Of a DNA stretch of 64,000 bases, positions 45,518 through 56,413 are shown one piece after another. The notes under the pieces are model-generated. The model searched no databases, was not told where the DNA came from, and was given only the letters and a program-made list of their open reading frames with translations. The stretch spans positions 107,955,536 to 108,019,535 of the forward strand of contig JASEVX010000001.1 in assembly GCA_031761405.1 (NCBI GenBank). The letters are read 5' to 3'. This stretch comes from Serripes groenlandicus. Its lineage: Eukaryota; Mollusca; Bivalvia; Cardiida; Cardiidae. Positions within the stretch are counted from its first letter, which is position 1, and each line of letters starts with the position of its first letter. A program made the position numbers and the translations under genes.

Positions 45518-45711
45518 TTAACACTTTTCCACATACAACAAATCTGCAACAGACGACTTAAAATTGATTTGGGATTTTTTTTTAAAATCTCAATAAATGA
45601 AAGTTTATTTATTGAATAGAGTTTTAAGCAATTTCTCCTTTTGTAACAATATTTTCAAAAGTAGTTTGCTGCAGAGACGTCAGAAAGCGTCTATATCAGG
45701 GGAAGTGTTAA
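45518..45711 (-). mobile_element. TTAA-hairpin MITE, left hairpin arm lost
   Basis: TTAACACTTTTCCACATA to 'caggggaagtgttaa'; 'agttttaagcaatttctcc' marks the missing arm. Confidence 0.75.
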
Positions 45712-46687
45712 TACTTTCCCTCATTGTTATATATACAGAAGATATAATTATGTATATATATATATAACATTTTTATTCAATTTATTTTTTAAATATTTGA
45801 AATTGCTCCTTGTTAAAATTATATTCAAAATAATACAAATCATCATTATATTCAAGCATTTAGAGTTGAAGATGATTTGTTATAAATCTGAACATAACTA
45901 TAAATCCTTTTCTCTGAAATAAAAATACTGATTTAAGAATAATTAATTGACTTATACTTAAATACGTTATCTCACATCATAAATATTTCAATTATTAATT
46001 CATGAAATATTTCTCTCTCTTTACCTCCATTAGTACTTTTTTTTTTTTTATCTACAGAAAGTTTAAATGATATTTTTTCTTTAATTTACAATAATGTGTT
46101 TTTAAGCCCAATTTTGATATGAACAGGTTTGAATAACAGATAAAAACCTTTCAAAAACTATCTTGTGTGTCCTGATGAGAACAAATTCAGTTATTGAGCA
46201 GTTTATCTTGTTAAGGAGCAAACTGGATACTCTTAAAGTAAATTTTCTTACATTTTGTCATCACATTTTTAACAGATGAATAACTATTATTGTGATTCTG
46301 TATAATAAATGTAGCCCCCTTTTCTGCTGTTGGCTTCAAATAAATTGCAATGTCTATGATTTAATTGAAAACTACAGAAGTTTATCAGTTTTCAGTATCC
46401 ATCATTATTAGCCACAGAAACGACATCAAGGATGTACTTGACTGGAGTCAGAAAATGTCAAAATGTTTGTTTGTACTCAAAATACAAAACAAACTGGATA
46501 ATACACAAACACTGATTGATCTTTTTTGGTTTGTTAACATGCAGACATCAATATAGACTTTATCTTTCTCTGTTTATGCTATAGTAATCATCACATTCTC
46601 TGGTATTATTATGTGCATTCATTTACAAAATAAACAAATCTGCTATATTATTTACTGATTCACTAACTTTATGTTTTATAATGTAAA
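45712..46687. other. AT-rich, repeat-poor stretch
   Basis: A (TA)n run at about 45745-45765 and poly-T at 46037-46048. No MITE copies and no convincing coding frame over almost 1 kb. Confidence 0.4.
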
Positions 46688-46921
46688 TTAACCCTTTCCC
46701 ACATACGACAATTCTGCAGCAGACGACATTGAACATATTTTGTCAAAACATACAAAATCTCTATAATTGAATGGATAACATTACTATGATTAAAAGTGGA
46801 AAACATTGTGGCAAAAGGAGAAATTGCTCGTTTTGAACAATTTCTTCTTTTTACACTATGTTTTCAAAAAGCCGTCTGCTGCAGAGGTGTCAGAAAGCGT
46901 TTATATGAGGGAAAGGGTTAT
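46688..46921 (-). mobile_element. TTAA-hairpin MITE, intact
   Basis: Left TTAA, right TTAT. Tip 'gctc-gtttt-gaac'. Confidence 0.88.
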
Positions 46922-46982
46922 ATTACTTTCGTAAATATTTTTCCAAAATTTATAATTTATGTTATATATACTTGTACGCTAT

Positions 46983-47010
46983 TTAGGGTTAGGGTTAGGG
47001 TTAGGGTTAA
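46983..47010. repeat. Interstitial telomeric repeat (TTAGGG)4
   Basis: Four uninterrupted TTAGGG units followed immediately by the TTAA of the next MITE. Confidence 0.95.
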
Positions 47011-47200
47011 CACTTTCCAACATTTGACAAATCAATACATCTATAGACAAAAATATGGGAAATCTCTATACATGAATGTATGATTATCAAATAAAGTTGA
47101 ACATTATGGCAAAAGAGGAAATTGCTTATCATGATCACTTTTGCCTTTTGTCATGTTTGCAAAAGATGTTGTCTGCTGCAGATATGTTGAACTTGAGGAA
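47007..47200 (-). mobile_element. TTAA-hairpin MITE, right end lost
   Basis: TTAACACTTTCCAACATT, arms 'tggcaaaagaggaaattgct' and 'cacttttgccttttgtca', then 'gtctgctgcagatatgttga'. Confidence 0.65.
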
Positions 47201-47354
47201 TTCAAAATATTACAATAAAATGTTGAATAATGCTTGTATATCTTTACTTGTACATTCTACCATTTAACATGATTTGTTCTATACGTAGCAGTTAAATTGA
47301 ATGACTTTTAAAAACAACATAGGAAAGCTATATATATTTCACTATTGAGCTATT

Positions 47355-47471
47355 TCGCATATCAAAAAAAGTCTGTAGCAGAAAAATTTGGAAGCCTTGT
47401 GGCAAAAGGATGAATTGCTCTTTGTGAAAAGTTGTCTGCTGCAGATGCGTCTGCATGTGGGAAAATGGTAA
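47355..47471 (-). mobile_element. TTAA-hairpin MITE, right hairpin arm lost
   Basis: 'gtggcaaaaggatgaattgc' runs into 'gtgaaaagttgtctgctgca'. Confidence 0.6.
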
Positions 47472-47648
47472 CCTTTTCCTACATACAAAAAGTCTCAATA
47501 AATGAGAGTATATTTATTAAATAGATTTGAAAACATTGCGGCAAAAGGCAACATTGCACTTTATGAGCAATTTTTTCTTTTGTCACAATGTTCTCACTGT
47601 TGTTTGCTGCAGATGCATCCAAAAGCATCTGTATGTGGGAAGGGCTAA
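47468..47648 (-). mobile_element. TTAA-hairpin MITE, left block deleted
   Basis: GTAA left, CTAA right. Arms 'gcggcaaaaggcaacattgc' and 'gagcaattttttcttttgtc'. Confidence 0.7.
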
Positions 47649-49735
47649 TCTGTTTCTGTGAATAACATCAAGGACACCAGTTACAAAATTAAATTTTAAG
47701 CCTTTTTAGTTTGTTTTACATCCAGCAAATCCACAGATAAATGGTTTAAGTTAGGTTATTATCCCTGAGATCATATCCAGCTAATTAAATAACTTTTATA
47801 TCCATGTATAATAATTTCAAAAATTAATGATCTATTTTGTCTTGATTAAAATTAAGAAAATTTATACTGCATATTTCAGTTTACAATTAGGACATAATGC
47901 TTATCCTGATCATTTTTTCATTCTTTTAAATAATATTATTTAGTTTTAAATATAAGATGAAAATACTGACAGTAATACAATATGGTAATTTACAGTATTT
48001 TTAATCTTTTAACTCATTTTCTGATATAGAAAATTGTGTGTGCCTTTGCAGACTATTGAAAACCTTGTGGGTAAAAGGAGAAATTGAATACTGAATATCC
48101 AAATAACATTTTCCTATCATTTTGAGATTTTACACTTTATTTGCCTCAGAATACATGATGACTGTAAATTGAAATGGAGTTTTATTCATTGAAATTTGAA
48201 TGCAACTGGTTACTACTACATCTTAACATTCATTTGAACTCTTTGTGACAGATATTTAATTTCATTTGTATAAATAAAGACATAAATGGTTTTAAAGCCT
48301 TTCCAAGAGCTTTTCTTTGCTCAAACTTTAAGAAAAACAAAATGCGTAAAGAAATGTTTAGATATGTTGATACAGCTTTTAACTGGGCAATCTCTCATTT
48401 AGGTAAATTCTTTCACATTCTGAAATCTGAGTAAGGGAAACTGTGAATGGTAAATTTAAAATAAACACAGTATGAAGGTATAAAATAGCAGGAGTTTTGC
48501 AAAATCACAACAATAAAGGTATGTAATACATACGGCAAATCGAGAATATCCAAGTATGACATTTCAACTTGAGCCAGCAAGCTAAATCCAACTGCGAAAT
48601 AATATATCTTCCACATTAGTCGAACATTTCTATGTAACACGCTAATCCACTAAAATAATTCATATGATATCTTAAAAACAATTGTTTAAATTTTCTTCTT
48701 GTTGCAGTAAAAAAAGTCACTGTATTGCTACTTTCTGTCACATGTTTTTTATTTTTATATGTATGTATATACACTGACTGACAAGGTCAGATAATTGTAT
48801 AATCTTTTTGACAGTTAAACAATCAAACTTCTGTTAAAACCCACTTGACAGTTATTAGTTCAAAGATCATTAACTTTTATTTCTATAAATGTCAAAAGAT
48901 CAACTCGTTGATAATAATATAGCCGATTATCTATATAAGTGATTGTCAGTTGTAAAAACTAAATATATCTATAACAAAAATTATTAATACTGAAAGAGTA
49001 ACAATACTTATAATGCTTAAGTTCTCTTTTAAAATATTCCTGATCACGTTTAAATTTAAACACTTTTATTCACCAATAAAAATTTAAATCTGATATGTAT
49101 GTAACAAAAATCCACGATTTAAAACAATTCACTCCATGATATGTCCAGTCAAAGTGACTGTAAGTACCAGCTGACCAAAGTGGCCATCCTTCACACAAGA
49201 CGGATTATTGTCACAGTGATAATCACTGATAGTTTTCCGAGAGTCAAGCAGATTCACCATCCTGACTGAAGAGTTCATTGATAGAGGGTAGTAAAATCAC
49301 CACCAGTGAGGTAGAACAGCGTTCAGCCAATACAACCGTCCAATATATATATATACTTGTGCCTGCTGTTGATAACAAGGCCATATAGACCTGACTGACT
49401 ATCCGCTCACTCACAACTCATAAACTCTGTCCATATCTATATTATGGCACATTTTGTTGAGCCATTTTATGAACAGTGTTGGATCTTTTTTTAAAACATT
49501 ATTGAAAAAGAGACAATTGCTTTACATATACCTTTACTGTTCAGATTACACTGTTAAGCTATCCCTCAGTTATAGATCTGAAATCTGCTCTACTATTCAT
49601 GGATTATTCATCTCAAGTTGAAAATAAAAACATTCTTGAATAAGAAGCTATTGTTAATTCATTGAAATAATAATTCTGCTTGCAGTGGATAACAATTGCT
49701 CATAGAAACTATAATATGCTCCTCTGTCAAGTCAC
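47649..49735. other. 2 kb AT-rich stretch, few repeats
   Basis: Only a weak MITE remnant (about 48005-48165: 'gcctttgcagactattgaaa', 'gggtaaaaggagaaattgaa'). No tRNA, no significant ORF, no SINE. Confidence 0.4.
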
Positions 49736-49739
49736 ACTT

Positions 49740-49850
49740 GACCCCAAGTCGTTCCCTGATAGAGACAACTTTTGACACTTCTGCAGCAGATAACAAATGG
49801 AAATATCATGGGAAAAGAGTCAAAACTGTCACATTGTACATCTGTCAAGA
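49740..49850 (+). mobile_element. TTAA-hairpin MITE remnant
   Basis: 'gttccctgatagagacaact' and 'cacttctgcagcagataac'. Confidence 0.45.
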
Positions 49851-49875
49851 GGCTGTAAATGTATGATTTGTTGTA

Positions 49876-50170
49876 TTGGGGTTTTATGCTATTTTCAACA
49901 TAATTTCAGTTATTTCACTTATTCATGATCCCTGGATAAACAAACCTGCAGTATACTAGGCTAGTACTTTTTCCAGTCAGATCACCTCATACTCTTCCCA
50001 GGTTTGATCTCCAGTTGCAGCAGTCATACAGTGGAGTGCCCTTTATGGGTAAAGCACATTTCCTAGCCTAGTACTGATTTGTTTACCCAGGGGTCATGAA
50101 TAAGACAACCATCACCGTTATACAACTGAAGCAATGATGAAAATGGTATAAAACCCCAATAAAACGTCAA
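49876..50170. mobile_element. Two truncated SINEs in inverted arrangement
   Basis: 49876-49975 is a minus-strand SINE tail ('ggggttttatgctattttca', 'tattcatgatccctgg'). 50020-50165 is a plus-strand SINE body and tail ('gtggagtgccctttatgggt', 'tgatttgtttacccaggggt', 'atgaaaatggtataaaaccc'). Together they form an imperfect ~290 bp inverted repeat. Confidence 0.75.
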
Positions 50171-50226
50171 GTTTCTTTTAGGTCTTACAAAATCTACATC
50201 AGTCACTTTGAAAGCAGACATTACAT

Positions 50227-50446
50227 TTAACCCTTTCCCTCATATAGACGCTTTCTGACAACTTTACAGCAGACAGCTTTTCGAAAACATTGCAACAAAA
50301 GAAGAAATTACTCAAACAAGCAATTTCTCTTTTTGTCATTATGTTTTCAACTCTATTCAATTATTGCTCTTTCATTTAAAGGGAATTTCCATGCTTTTGC
50401 CTAGACTTTCTGCTGCAGATTTGTTGTGTATGCGGGAAGGAGTTAA
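50227..50446 (+). mobile_element. TTAA-hairpin MITE, complete
   Basis: TTAA both ends. Tip 'actc-aaac-aagc'. Ends 'atgcgggaaggagttaa'. Confidence 0.85.
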
Positions 50447-50671
50447 CCCTATCCCTCATACGACAATTCTGCAGCAGACGACCTGAACATATTTTGTCAA
50501 AAAATGGAAAATCTCTATTATTGAATGGATAACCTATGACTTAAAGTGGAAATTATTGTGGCAAAAGGAGAAATTGCTTGTTTTGAGCAATTTCTTCCTT
50601 TGCCACTATGTTTTCAAAAAGCCGTCTGCTGCAGAGGCGTCAAAAAGCGTCTATATGAGGGAAAGGGTTAA
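50443..50671 (-). mobile_element. TTAA-hairpin MITE, intact, flanked by 15-bp repeats
   Basis: Tip 'gctt-gtttt-gagc'. 'atgcgggaaggagtt' occurs just left (end of the previous copy) and again just right at about 50671-50685. Confidence 0.88.
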
Positions 50672-50950
50672 TGCGGGAAGGAGTTCATATCATATAAGGT
50701 AAACGGTCACTTTCTTGAGATGTTGATGAAAAGGATCAAATTGAGGTGAGAGATAAATGCATAAACAAGCTAGGAGTGCTTGACTGCATGTGAAGACTTA
50801 TGTAATTAACTATATATTAAATGTTGTTTATCTCTCTTAACGACACATGCTATACAAATCATTCAGAAAACAAATTATTTATAAAAAATACTTAATCCTC
50901 CCTTCAGCGAAAGGTAAAGGGAGGGTTTGTCTTTCAACACATTTCTCTTG

Positions 50951-51074
50951 TTAACCCTATCCCACATACAACAAATCAGGAGCAGATCTTGGAAAGAATA
51001 TGGAAAATGAATGTCTTCAAAAGTCATCTGCTGCAGAGGCTTCAGAAAGTGTCTAAATGTTGAAAACGGTTATA
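50951..51074 (-). mobile_element. TTAA-hairpin MITE, hairpin deleted
   Basis: TTAACCCTATCCCACATA start; 'atggaaaatgaatgtcttca' bridges the deletion. Confidence 0.7.
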
Positions 51075-51502
51075 ATTCAAAACTCTTTCTTTTATCACAA
51101 TTTACTCAACTCAAAAACAAATTGTGATTGCAATTTATCTTAGTAGCATCATACAGTTCCTCAGTAAACTTCAAAGCAGATGACGCTTGACATTATCATA
51201 TAGGGCCGAAATTAATATTAACGTCTGTCCGCATCATATAAAACAGTCTTGATTTTGTAGTGAGTTTATTTCTGGATCATGCCTCGATACCATAAAACTC
51301 TGAAAAAGATCCATGTGCTCTCAAATTAACTCCATGCTCTTTACATAAGACTTCTTTCTTCTTATTTCAGGAAAGAATTTGCTTGTGACCAATCAGAAAG
51401 TACAGAGTAAAGATCAGAAGTTTTAGAGCAAGCACAGGGTCTTGTGCCTAGGTCTTGTCTTAACAACTACTAGATTGTCATTAACGCAAAACACATACAA
51501 TC
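51075..51502. other. No feature recognised
   Basis: No ORF of note and no repeat match. Confidence 0.35.
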
Positions 51503-51657
51503 ATAACCCTTTCCCTCATATAGACACTTTCTGATTGCCTCTGCATCAGACGGCTATTTGAAAACACGGCGACAAAAGAAGAAAATGTTCAAAACAAGCA
51601 ATTTCTCCTTTTGTCACCATGTTTTCAACTCTGTTCAATTATTGTACCTTCATTTAA
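51503..51657 (+). mobile_element. TTAA-hairpin MITE, right half missing
   Basis: ATAACCCTTTCCCTCATA to 'gtaccttcatttaa'. It ends at the TTAA of the next copy, which was perhaps inserted there. Confidence 0.75.
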
Positions 51658-51847
51658 CCCTTTCCCACATACAGCAAATCTGCAGCAGACGACTTTGAAA
51701 ATGTCTACTTAAAAACATGGAAAATCTCTAAAATTGTAGGTATAATTACTGAAAAACGTTTTGAGCAATTTCTCCTTTTTCACGATGTTTTCAAAAGTCG
51801 TTTGCTGCAGATACGTCAAAATGCATCTATAGGCGGGAAAGGGTTAA
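51654..51847 (-). mobile_element. TTAA-hairpin MITE, left arm lost
   Basis: TTAA both ends; 'cgttttgagcaatttctcct' is the start of the remaining arm. Confidence 0.8.
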
Positions 51848-52485
51848 AATTCTGAGGTAATTATCTATCTGATATGTTATTTTTGAGTTGTTTGCTAAGT
51901 CACAAACATCACAACATTCTAGGAAAGAAACAGCCACATCTGAAAATTTGACAGTAAACATTTGACACCCAGATGGAAACATTGTGAAAAAAGGAAAAAT
52001 AGCTAAGTTGAGCAATAATCCCAAGGTCGTCAAACTTCATCTGTCAAACTTAAATTTGGAATGGTTCCAATCTTATTAAGGCAGACAGACTTACATAAAC
52101 ACAACAAAAACCCTTCCTTATTATTGTAATGTGTCATCGCCAGGACCAAGAATATGATACCATGTTTAGTCAGATTTCAAAATTGTTGTGTTTTTTCATA
52201 AAACTGTCTGAGTGCCACATGCTTTGTTGCCTTATGATTAACACCCATTCCACTAACTATTGACCTCCGCATGCTGGGACCCAGAAATGAATCGAATTCG
52301 AGCTGTAAAATTTTGGGAATTGGACACCGAATGCCGACTACCACATACTGGTCAGTACAACACCTCAAACAATTGCCGGCATTGTGTCGCCTTGTCACCT
52401 AAAATATTCCTCGTGTTAAATATCTTGTCACCCTTTGCTTCATTACAAACAGATGGATTCACACATAATCACCATCTCATATCAT
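51848..52485. other. No feature recognised
   Basis: Two overlapping opposed open frames (52177-52526 region) without recognisable motifs. A weak hairpin-arm fragment ('gtgaaaaaaggaaaaatagc') is near 51985. Confidence 0.3.
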
Positions 52486-52715
52486 CCCTTTCCAGTATAC
52501 AGAAAATGAGCAGCAGACAAGTTTAAATATATTCAATAAAAGATATAGAAAATCTCTTTTAATCAAAAAACAATTAATGTTATTGAATAAAGTCGAAAAC
52601 ATTGTGGCAAAAGGAGAAATTGCTGACCATTGAACAATTTCTGCTTTTGCCTCAATGTTTTCGACTTTATTCAATAACATTAATTAGAAAGCGTCTATAT
52701 GTGGCAAAAAGGTAA
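52486..52715 (-). mobile_element. TTAA-hairpin MITE with hairpin extended to a 51-bp stem
   Basis: 52572-52622 pairs with 52635-52685, with only two mismatches and a 12-nt loop. The right-hand sequence normally found after the hairpin is replaced by a reverse complement of the left-hand sequence ('gactttattcaataacatta'). Confidence 0.88.
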
Positions 52716-52934
52716 ACCCTTTCCCTCATACGACAATTCTGCAGCAGACGACTTTGAACACATTTTGTCAAAAAATGCAAAATCTTTATAATTGAATTGA
52801 TAACCTATGACTAAAAGTTGAAAACATTGTGTCAAAGAAAGGAGAATTTGCTCGTTTTGAGCAATTTCTTCTTTTGTCACAATGTTTTCAAAAAGCTGTC
52901 TGCTACAGAGCGTCTATATGTGGGAAAAGGTTAA
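52712..52934 (-). mobile_element. TTAA-hairpin MITE, complete, CTC/GAG tip
   Basis: GTAA left, TTAA right. A 3-5 nt insertion ('caaagaaagg') lies in the left arm. Confidence 0.85.
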
Positions 52935-53196
52935 ATAGTTTCCATTGGTCAAATAAGTCTTCAGTATATTTGAATACATAAATGTTTTTACAATGAAGTC
53001 AAAACATTGAGCTAAAAAAAAGAGACATTTCTGACACCTTAGAACATTTCCTTTGAATCATTATACTCCCCAACTGTATTATAACATTGAATTTCTGTAT
53101 TAGTATATAAATAGTGACAAGCATCATTTTCTGATAAGTGTTTTCAATAAGTTGTCTGTAAAACTTCCTAGAGATAACATGAACGCTTGTAAGAGT

Positions 53197-53402
53197 TTCC
53201 TCCCTTTCCAAAAAGGGATAACCAAAAGCAAATCTTCAGCAGAATAAATTGATAAGATTAAGCCAAAAATATGGATAATATCTCCATAAATGAAAAGTTT
53301 AATAATCAAACAGAGTTTAAAATATTGTGGCACAAGGAGAAATGTTCAAAAAGTGGTCAGCTGCAGATGCATCAATCTGCACCAGCCCGGGGAAAGGGTT
53401 AA
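53197..53402 (-). mobile_element. TTAA-hairpin MITE, old
   Basis: 'ctccctttccaaaaagggat' start, right hairpin arm lost, right end 'cggggaaagggttaa'. Confidence 0.6.
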
Positions 53403-53625
53403 ACCTTTCTCTCATATAGACGCTTTCTGACGCCTCTGCAGCAGACGGCTTTTTGAAAACATAGTGACACAGGAAGAAATTGCTCAAAACAAGCAATTTC
53501 TCCTTTTGCCACAATGTTTTCAACTCTTTTCAGTAATTATACCTATTTTTATACAGCTTTTCCATGCTTTTCCAGGTACTTTCAAAGTCGTCTGCTGCAG
53601 ATTTGTTGCATGAGGGAAAGGGTTA
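53399..53625 (+). mobile_element. TTAA-hairpin MITE, intact
   Basis: Shares TTAA with the previous copy. Tip 'gctc-aaaac-aagc'. Confidence 0.88.
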
Positions 53626-53862
53626 ACTGAACTTGAGAAATTACAGTTATTATTTTTGGACAGCAGATAATGATGCCGGTTTTTAATGAGAAACCATTAT
53701 TGATGAACCTTTCATCGTAAATAAAAAGGGACTTGCGCTGAAGACATGTTCAGAAAAAATTCAATTGAGAAAACTATCATGTTACTTCATCTGTTTTTCT
53801 ATGAATGATCAATAAAAGGTAAATTAGCCATATCAGGGATTTTCCTCATCCCCTTCGGCTAT

Positions 53863-54071
53863 TGACCCTTTCCCACATTAAGACAAATCTGAAGCAGACG
53901 GCTTTGAAGTTATTTAAAATCTCTATGAATGAAAGTTTTGTTATTGAATAAAGTTGAAAACATTGTGGCAAATGAATGGAGAAGTTGCTCAATATGAGCA
54001 ATTTCTCCTTTTCTCACAAAGATTTCTAAAGTAATTTGCTGCGGATTCTTCAAAATGTGGGAAAGAGTTAA
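53863..54071 (-). mobile_element. TTAA-hairpin MITE, complete
   Basis: 'gaccctttcccacattaaga' to 'gtgggaaagagttaa'. Arms 'gtggcaaatgaatggagaag' and 'caatttctccttttctcac'. Confidence 0.75.
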
Positions 54072-54702
54072 GTACCAAAGGAAAACCTCTATTTTTTTGG
54101 ATTAATTCTACAAACCCTATACATGTACCAATGTGAACCAGCAGCACAAGAAAACAGCCCCTTTGTTATAGGCAACAAATGTGGATACTGATTAGAGCAT
54201 AAACAGTGCTAATCAGTGAGTGAGAGACTTAACAGTTTGCTAATCTAATGAAAACGTAAATTTAATGGAACCTACTTTACAAGTAATTATTAGCCTTATT
54301 ATACGTTTGGTTTTTGAGGCCGGGGTGTCATTGATTCAACTTGCAGCTTAAGAGTTTCAAAAATAGCATGTTGCTAAAAGAAAAAATCAAAGGAAGATTT
54401 TTCCAGTGTACAGGTTCATCATCCAAACTACTTCAATCAATTCTTCACACTTTTACTGTCACCTGCGACTTAATTAACATTTTCAAGTTGTTTTACTAGG
54501 CCCTCGCTGGCTATCAGTTTACCTTTTATCTACTATTTAAGGTGTCAAGATGGTTGTTCCAGAGAGCTCAATAATCGGCCATAGATCGCCAGAAAGGAGT
54601 AGGATAATATCAAACATCATTTACTTGATGCAGATGAAAATATTGTGGGTTAATTTTTTTATGTGGCCTATATATATAGTAGACAACTGAACTAATAGTA
54701 TA
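54072..54702. other. No feature recognised
   Basis: No ORF or repeat match apart from short AT-rich words. Confidence 0.35.
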
Positions 54703-54873
54703 AGAATAGTGACAAAAGAAGAAATTGCTCAAAACGAGCAAATTCTCCTTTTGCCACAATGTTTTCCACTTTTAGTCATGGGTTATCCATTCAATTATAG
54801 AGATCTTCTATTTTTTGACAAAATATGTTCAAAGTCGTCTGCTGCAGAATTGTCATATGAGGGAAAGGGTTAA
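54703..54873 (+). mobile_element. TTAA-hairpin MITE, left end missing
   Basis: Begins inside the left hairpin arm ('atagtgacaaaagaagaaat'). Right end intact. Confidence 0.8.
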
Positions 54874-55073
54874 TCCTTGCCCACATATAAAATATATGCA
54901 GTAGAGGACTTTCAAAAAACATAAAGCCAATATAATGGTAAATCTCTATATGAAATAGTTTATTAATTGAAATGAGTTTAAAACATTGTGGCAAAATGAG
55001 AATTTGCTCAATAAACATTTTCTCCTTTTGCCACAATGTTCTCCAAAGTCGTCTGTATGTGGGACAGGGTTAA
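54870..55073 (-). mobile_element. TTAA-hairpin MITE, right block deleted
   Basis: TTAATCCTTGCCCACATA start; 'aagtcgtctgtatgtgggac' shows loss of the 'gctgcagaggcgtcag' block. Confidence 0.75.
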
Positions 55074-55183
55074 CTATTCAAGCAGAAATAGTCCCTAAAG
55101 TAGAATGATTGTCTCATAAATACCTACATATGAGAGCATCGAGCTGTGTGGGCTGCTATTCTAGCTTTTGTCAAAAGCTGCAT

Positions 55184-55352
55184 TTACCCTTCCCCTCATA
55201 TAGACGCTTTCTGACGCCTCTGCAGCAGAAGGCTTTTTGAAAACATAGTGACAAATGAAGAAATTGCACAAAACGTGCAATTTCTCCTTTTGTCACAATG
55301 TTTTCCACTTTTTGTCATAGGTTATCCATTCAATTATGGAGATTTTCTATCT
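55184..55352 (+). mobile_element. TTAA-hairpin MITE, right end missing, CAC/GTG tip
   Basis: 'tttacccttcccctcatata' to 'ggagattttctatctttgac'. Confidence 0.8.
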
Positions 55353-55407
55353 TTGACCTGAGAAAGGAAGGTGGCTCTGATGAAATAATGTGAATACGTA
55401 GACCTTG

Positions 55408-55626
55408 TTAACACTTTCCCTCATACAACAATTCTGCAGCAGACGACTTTGAACGTATTTTGTCAAAACATAGAAAATCTCCATCATTGAGTGGATAACC
55501 TATAATTAAAAGTGGAAAACATTGTGGCAAAAGGAGAAATTGCAATTTCTTCTTTTGTCACTATGTTTTCAAAAAGCCGTCTGCTGCAGAGGCGTCAGAA
55601 AGCGTCTATATGAGGGAAAGGGTTAA
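55408..55626 (-). mobile_element. TTAA-hairpin MITE, tip removed exactly
   Basis: TTAA both ends. 'ggagaaattgcaatttcttc' lacks the usual 10-11 nt tip and loop, leaving a perfectly symmetrical junction. Confidence 0.88.
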
Positions 55627-55931
55627 GCTTGTTTCTACTTGTCAAAACATATAGGGTATATTTTAGAATGACAAAGGTTTCCCCCCTCGAAAATGATTGT
55701 TTTTGAGATTATAATGATTCCAAGTGTCATAGAAAAATAAACTCTGACAGGAAAAATAAACAAGATCAATTGAGATCAAACTGTATGACCTACCTCCTAT
55801 CACCATAATGATCTACCCTAAAGCAGCACCTAGACATAACAACCTGTTTCCAATTTAACACTTTTTTCTTGGAAACACTTTGACACATTAGCAGCAGAAT
55901 AGTGTTGTAGAAAGTTGCATCTAAAACTTTA

Positions 55932-56272
55932 TCAACCCTTTCCCACATATAGATGCATTTGCAGGGGAGGACTTATGAAAATATTGCAGCAAAAGGACAC
56001 TTTTAAACTCTATTCTAAAATTTAACCCAATACTTCACAAAGAAGACATTTGACACCTGCCATTGAACATAACTTTTGAAAATGTTTTCAACTGTATATC
56101 AATATAAAATTTTCTGTTTTCTATATTGTTGAAATTGTTCGTCTGATGTTTTGTAAAGCAGACGTCCTTTGAAAAGTCATGTGAAGTAATGGGTTAACTG
56201 TCATCTGTAGTTGTTTCTACATTGTTTGTAAAGTCGTCTGCTGTAGATTTGTTGTATGTGGGAAAGGGATAA
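55932..56272 (+). mobile_element. Old TTAA-hairpin MITE, host of a nested subfamily-2 element
   Basis: Left half 55932-56021 ('tcaaccctttcccacatata', 'aatattgcagcaaaaggac') and right half 56198-56272 ('aaagtcgtctgctgtagatt', 'gtatgtgggaaagggataa'). Confidence 0.75.
56022..56197 (+). mobile_element. Second MITE subfamily (CCCATTACTTCAC ends), copy 2, nested
   Basis: TTAA both ends. Termini CCCAATACTTCAC and GTGAAGTAATGGG. Shares 'ttgaaattgttcgtctgatg' with the copy at 38978. Hairpin arms mostly lost. Confidence 0.85.
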
Positions 56273-56413
56273 ATTATATGTAGATGGATAGTGAAGGCTC
56301 TGAGACTGCGCAGATGCACATGCTAGCCTGAGTCTTCATTGTTCACACCAACAACAAATTGTTTAACATGGCTCAAAAATAAATGACACATGTGTTTTAA
56401 TATTTCTGGGTTT

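Noticed and set aside
46983..47010. True chromosome end
   Set aside because: Only four units, with repeat-rich DNA continuing on both sides.
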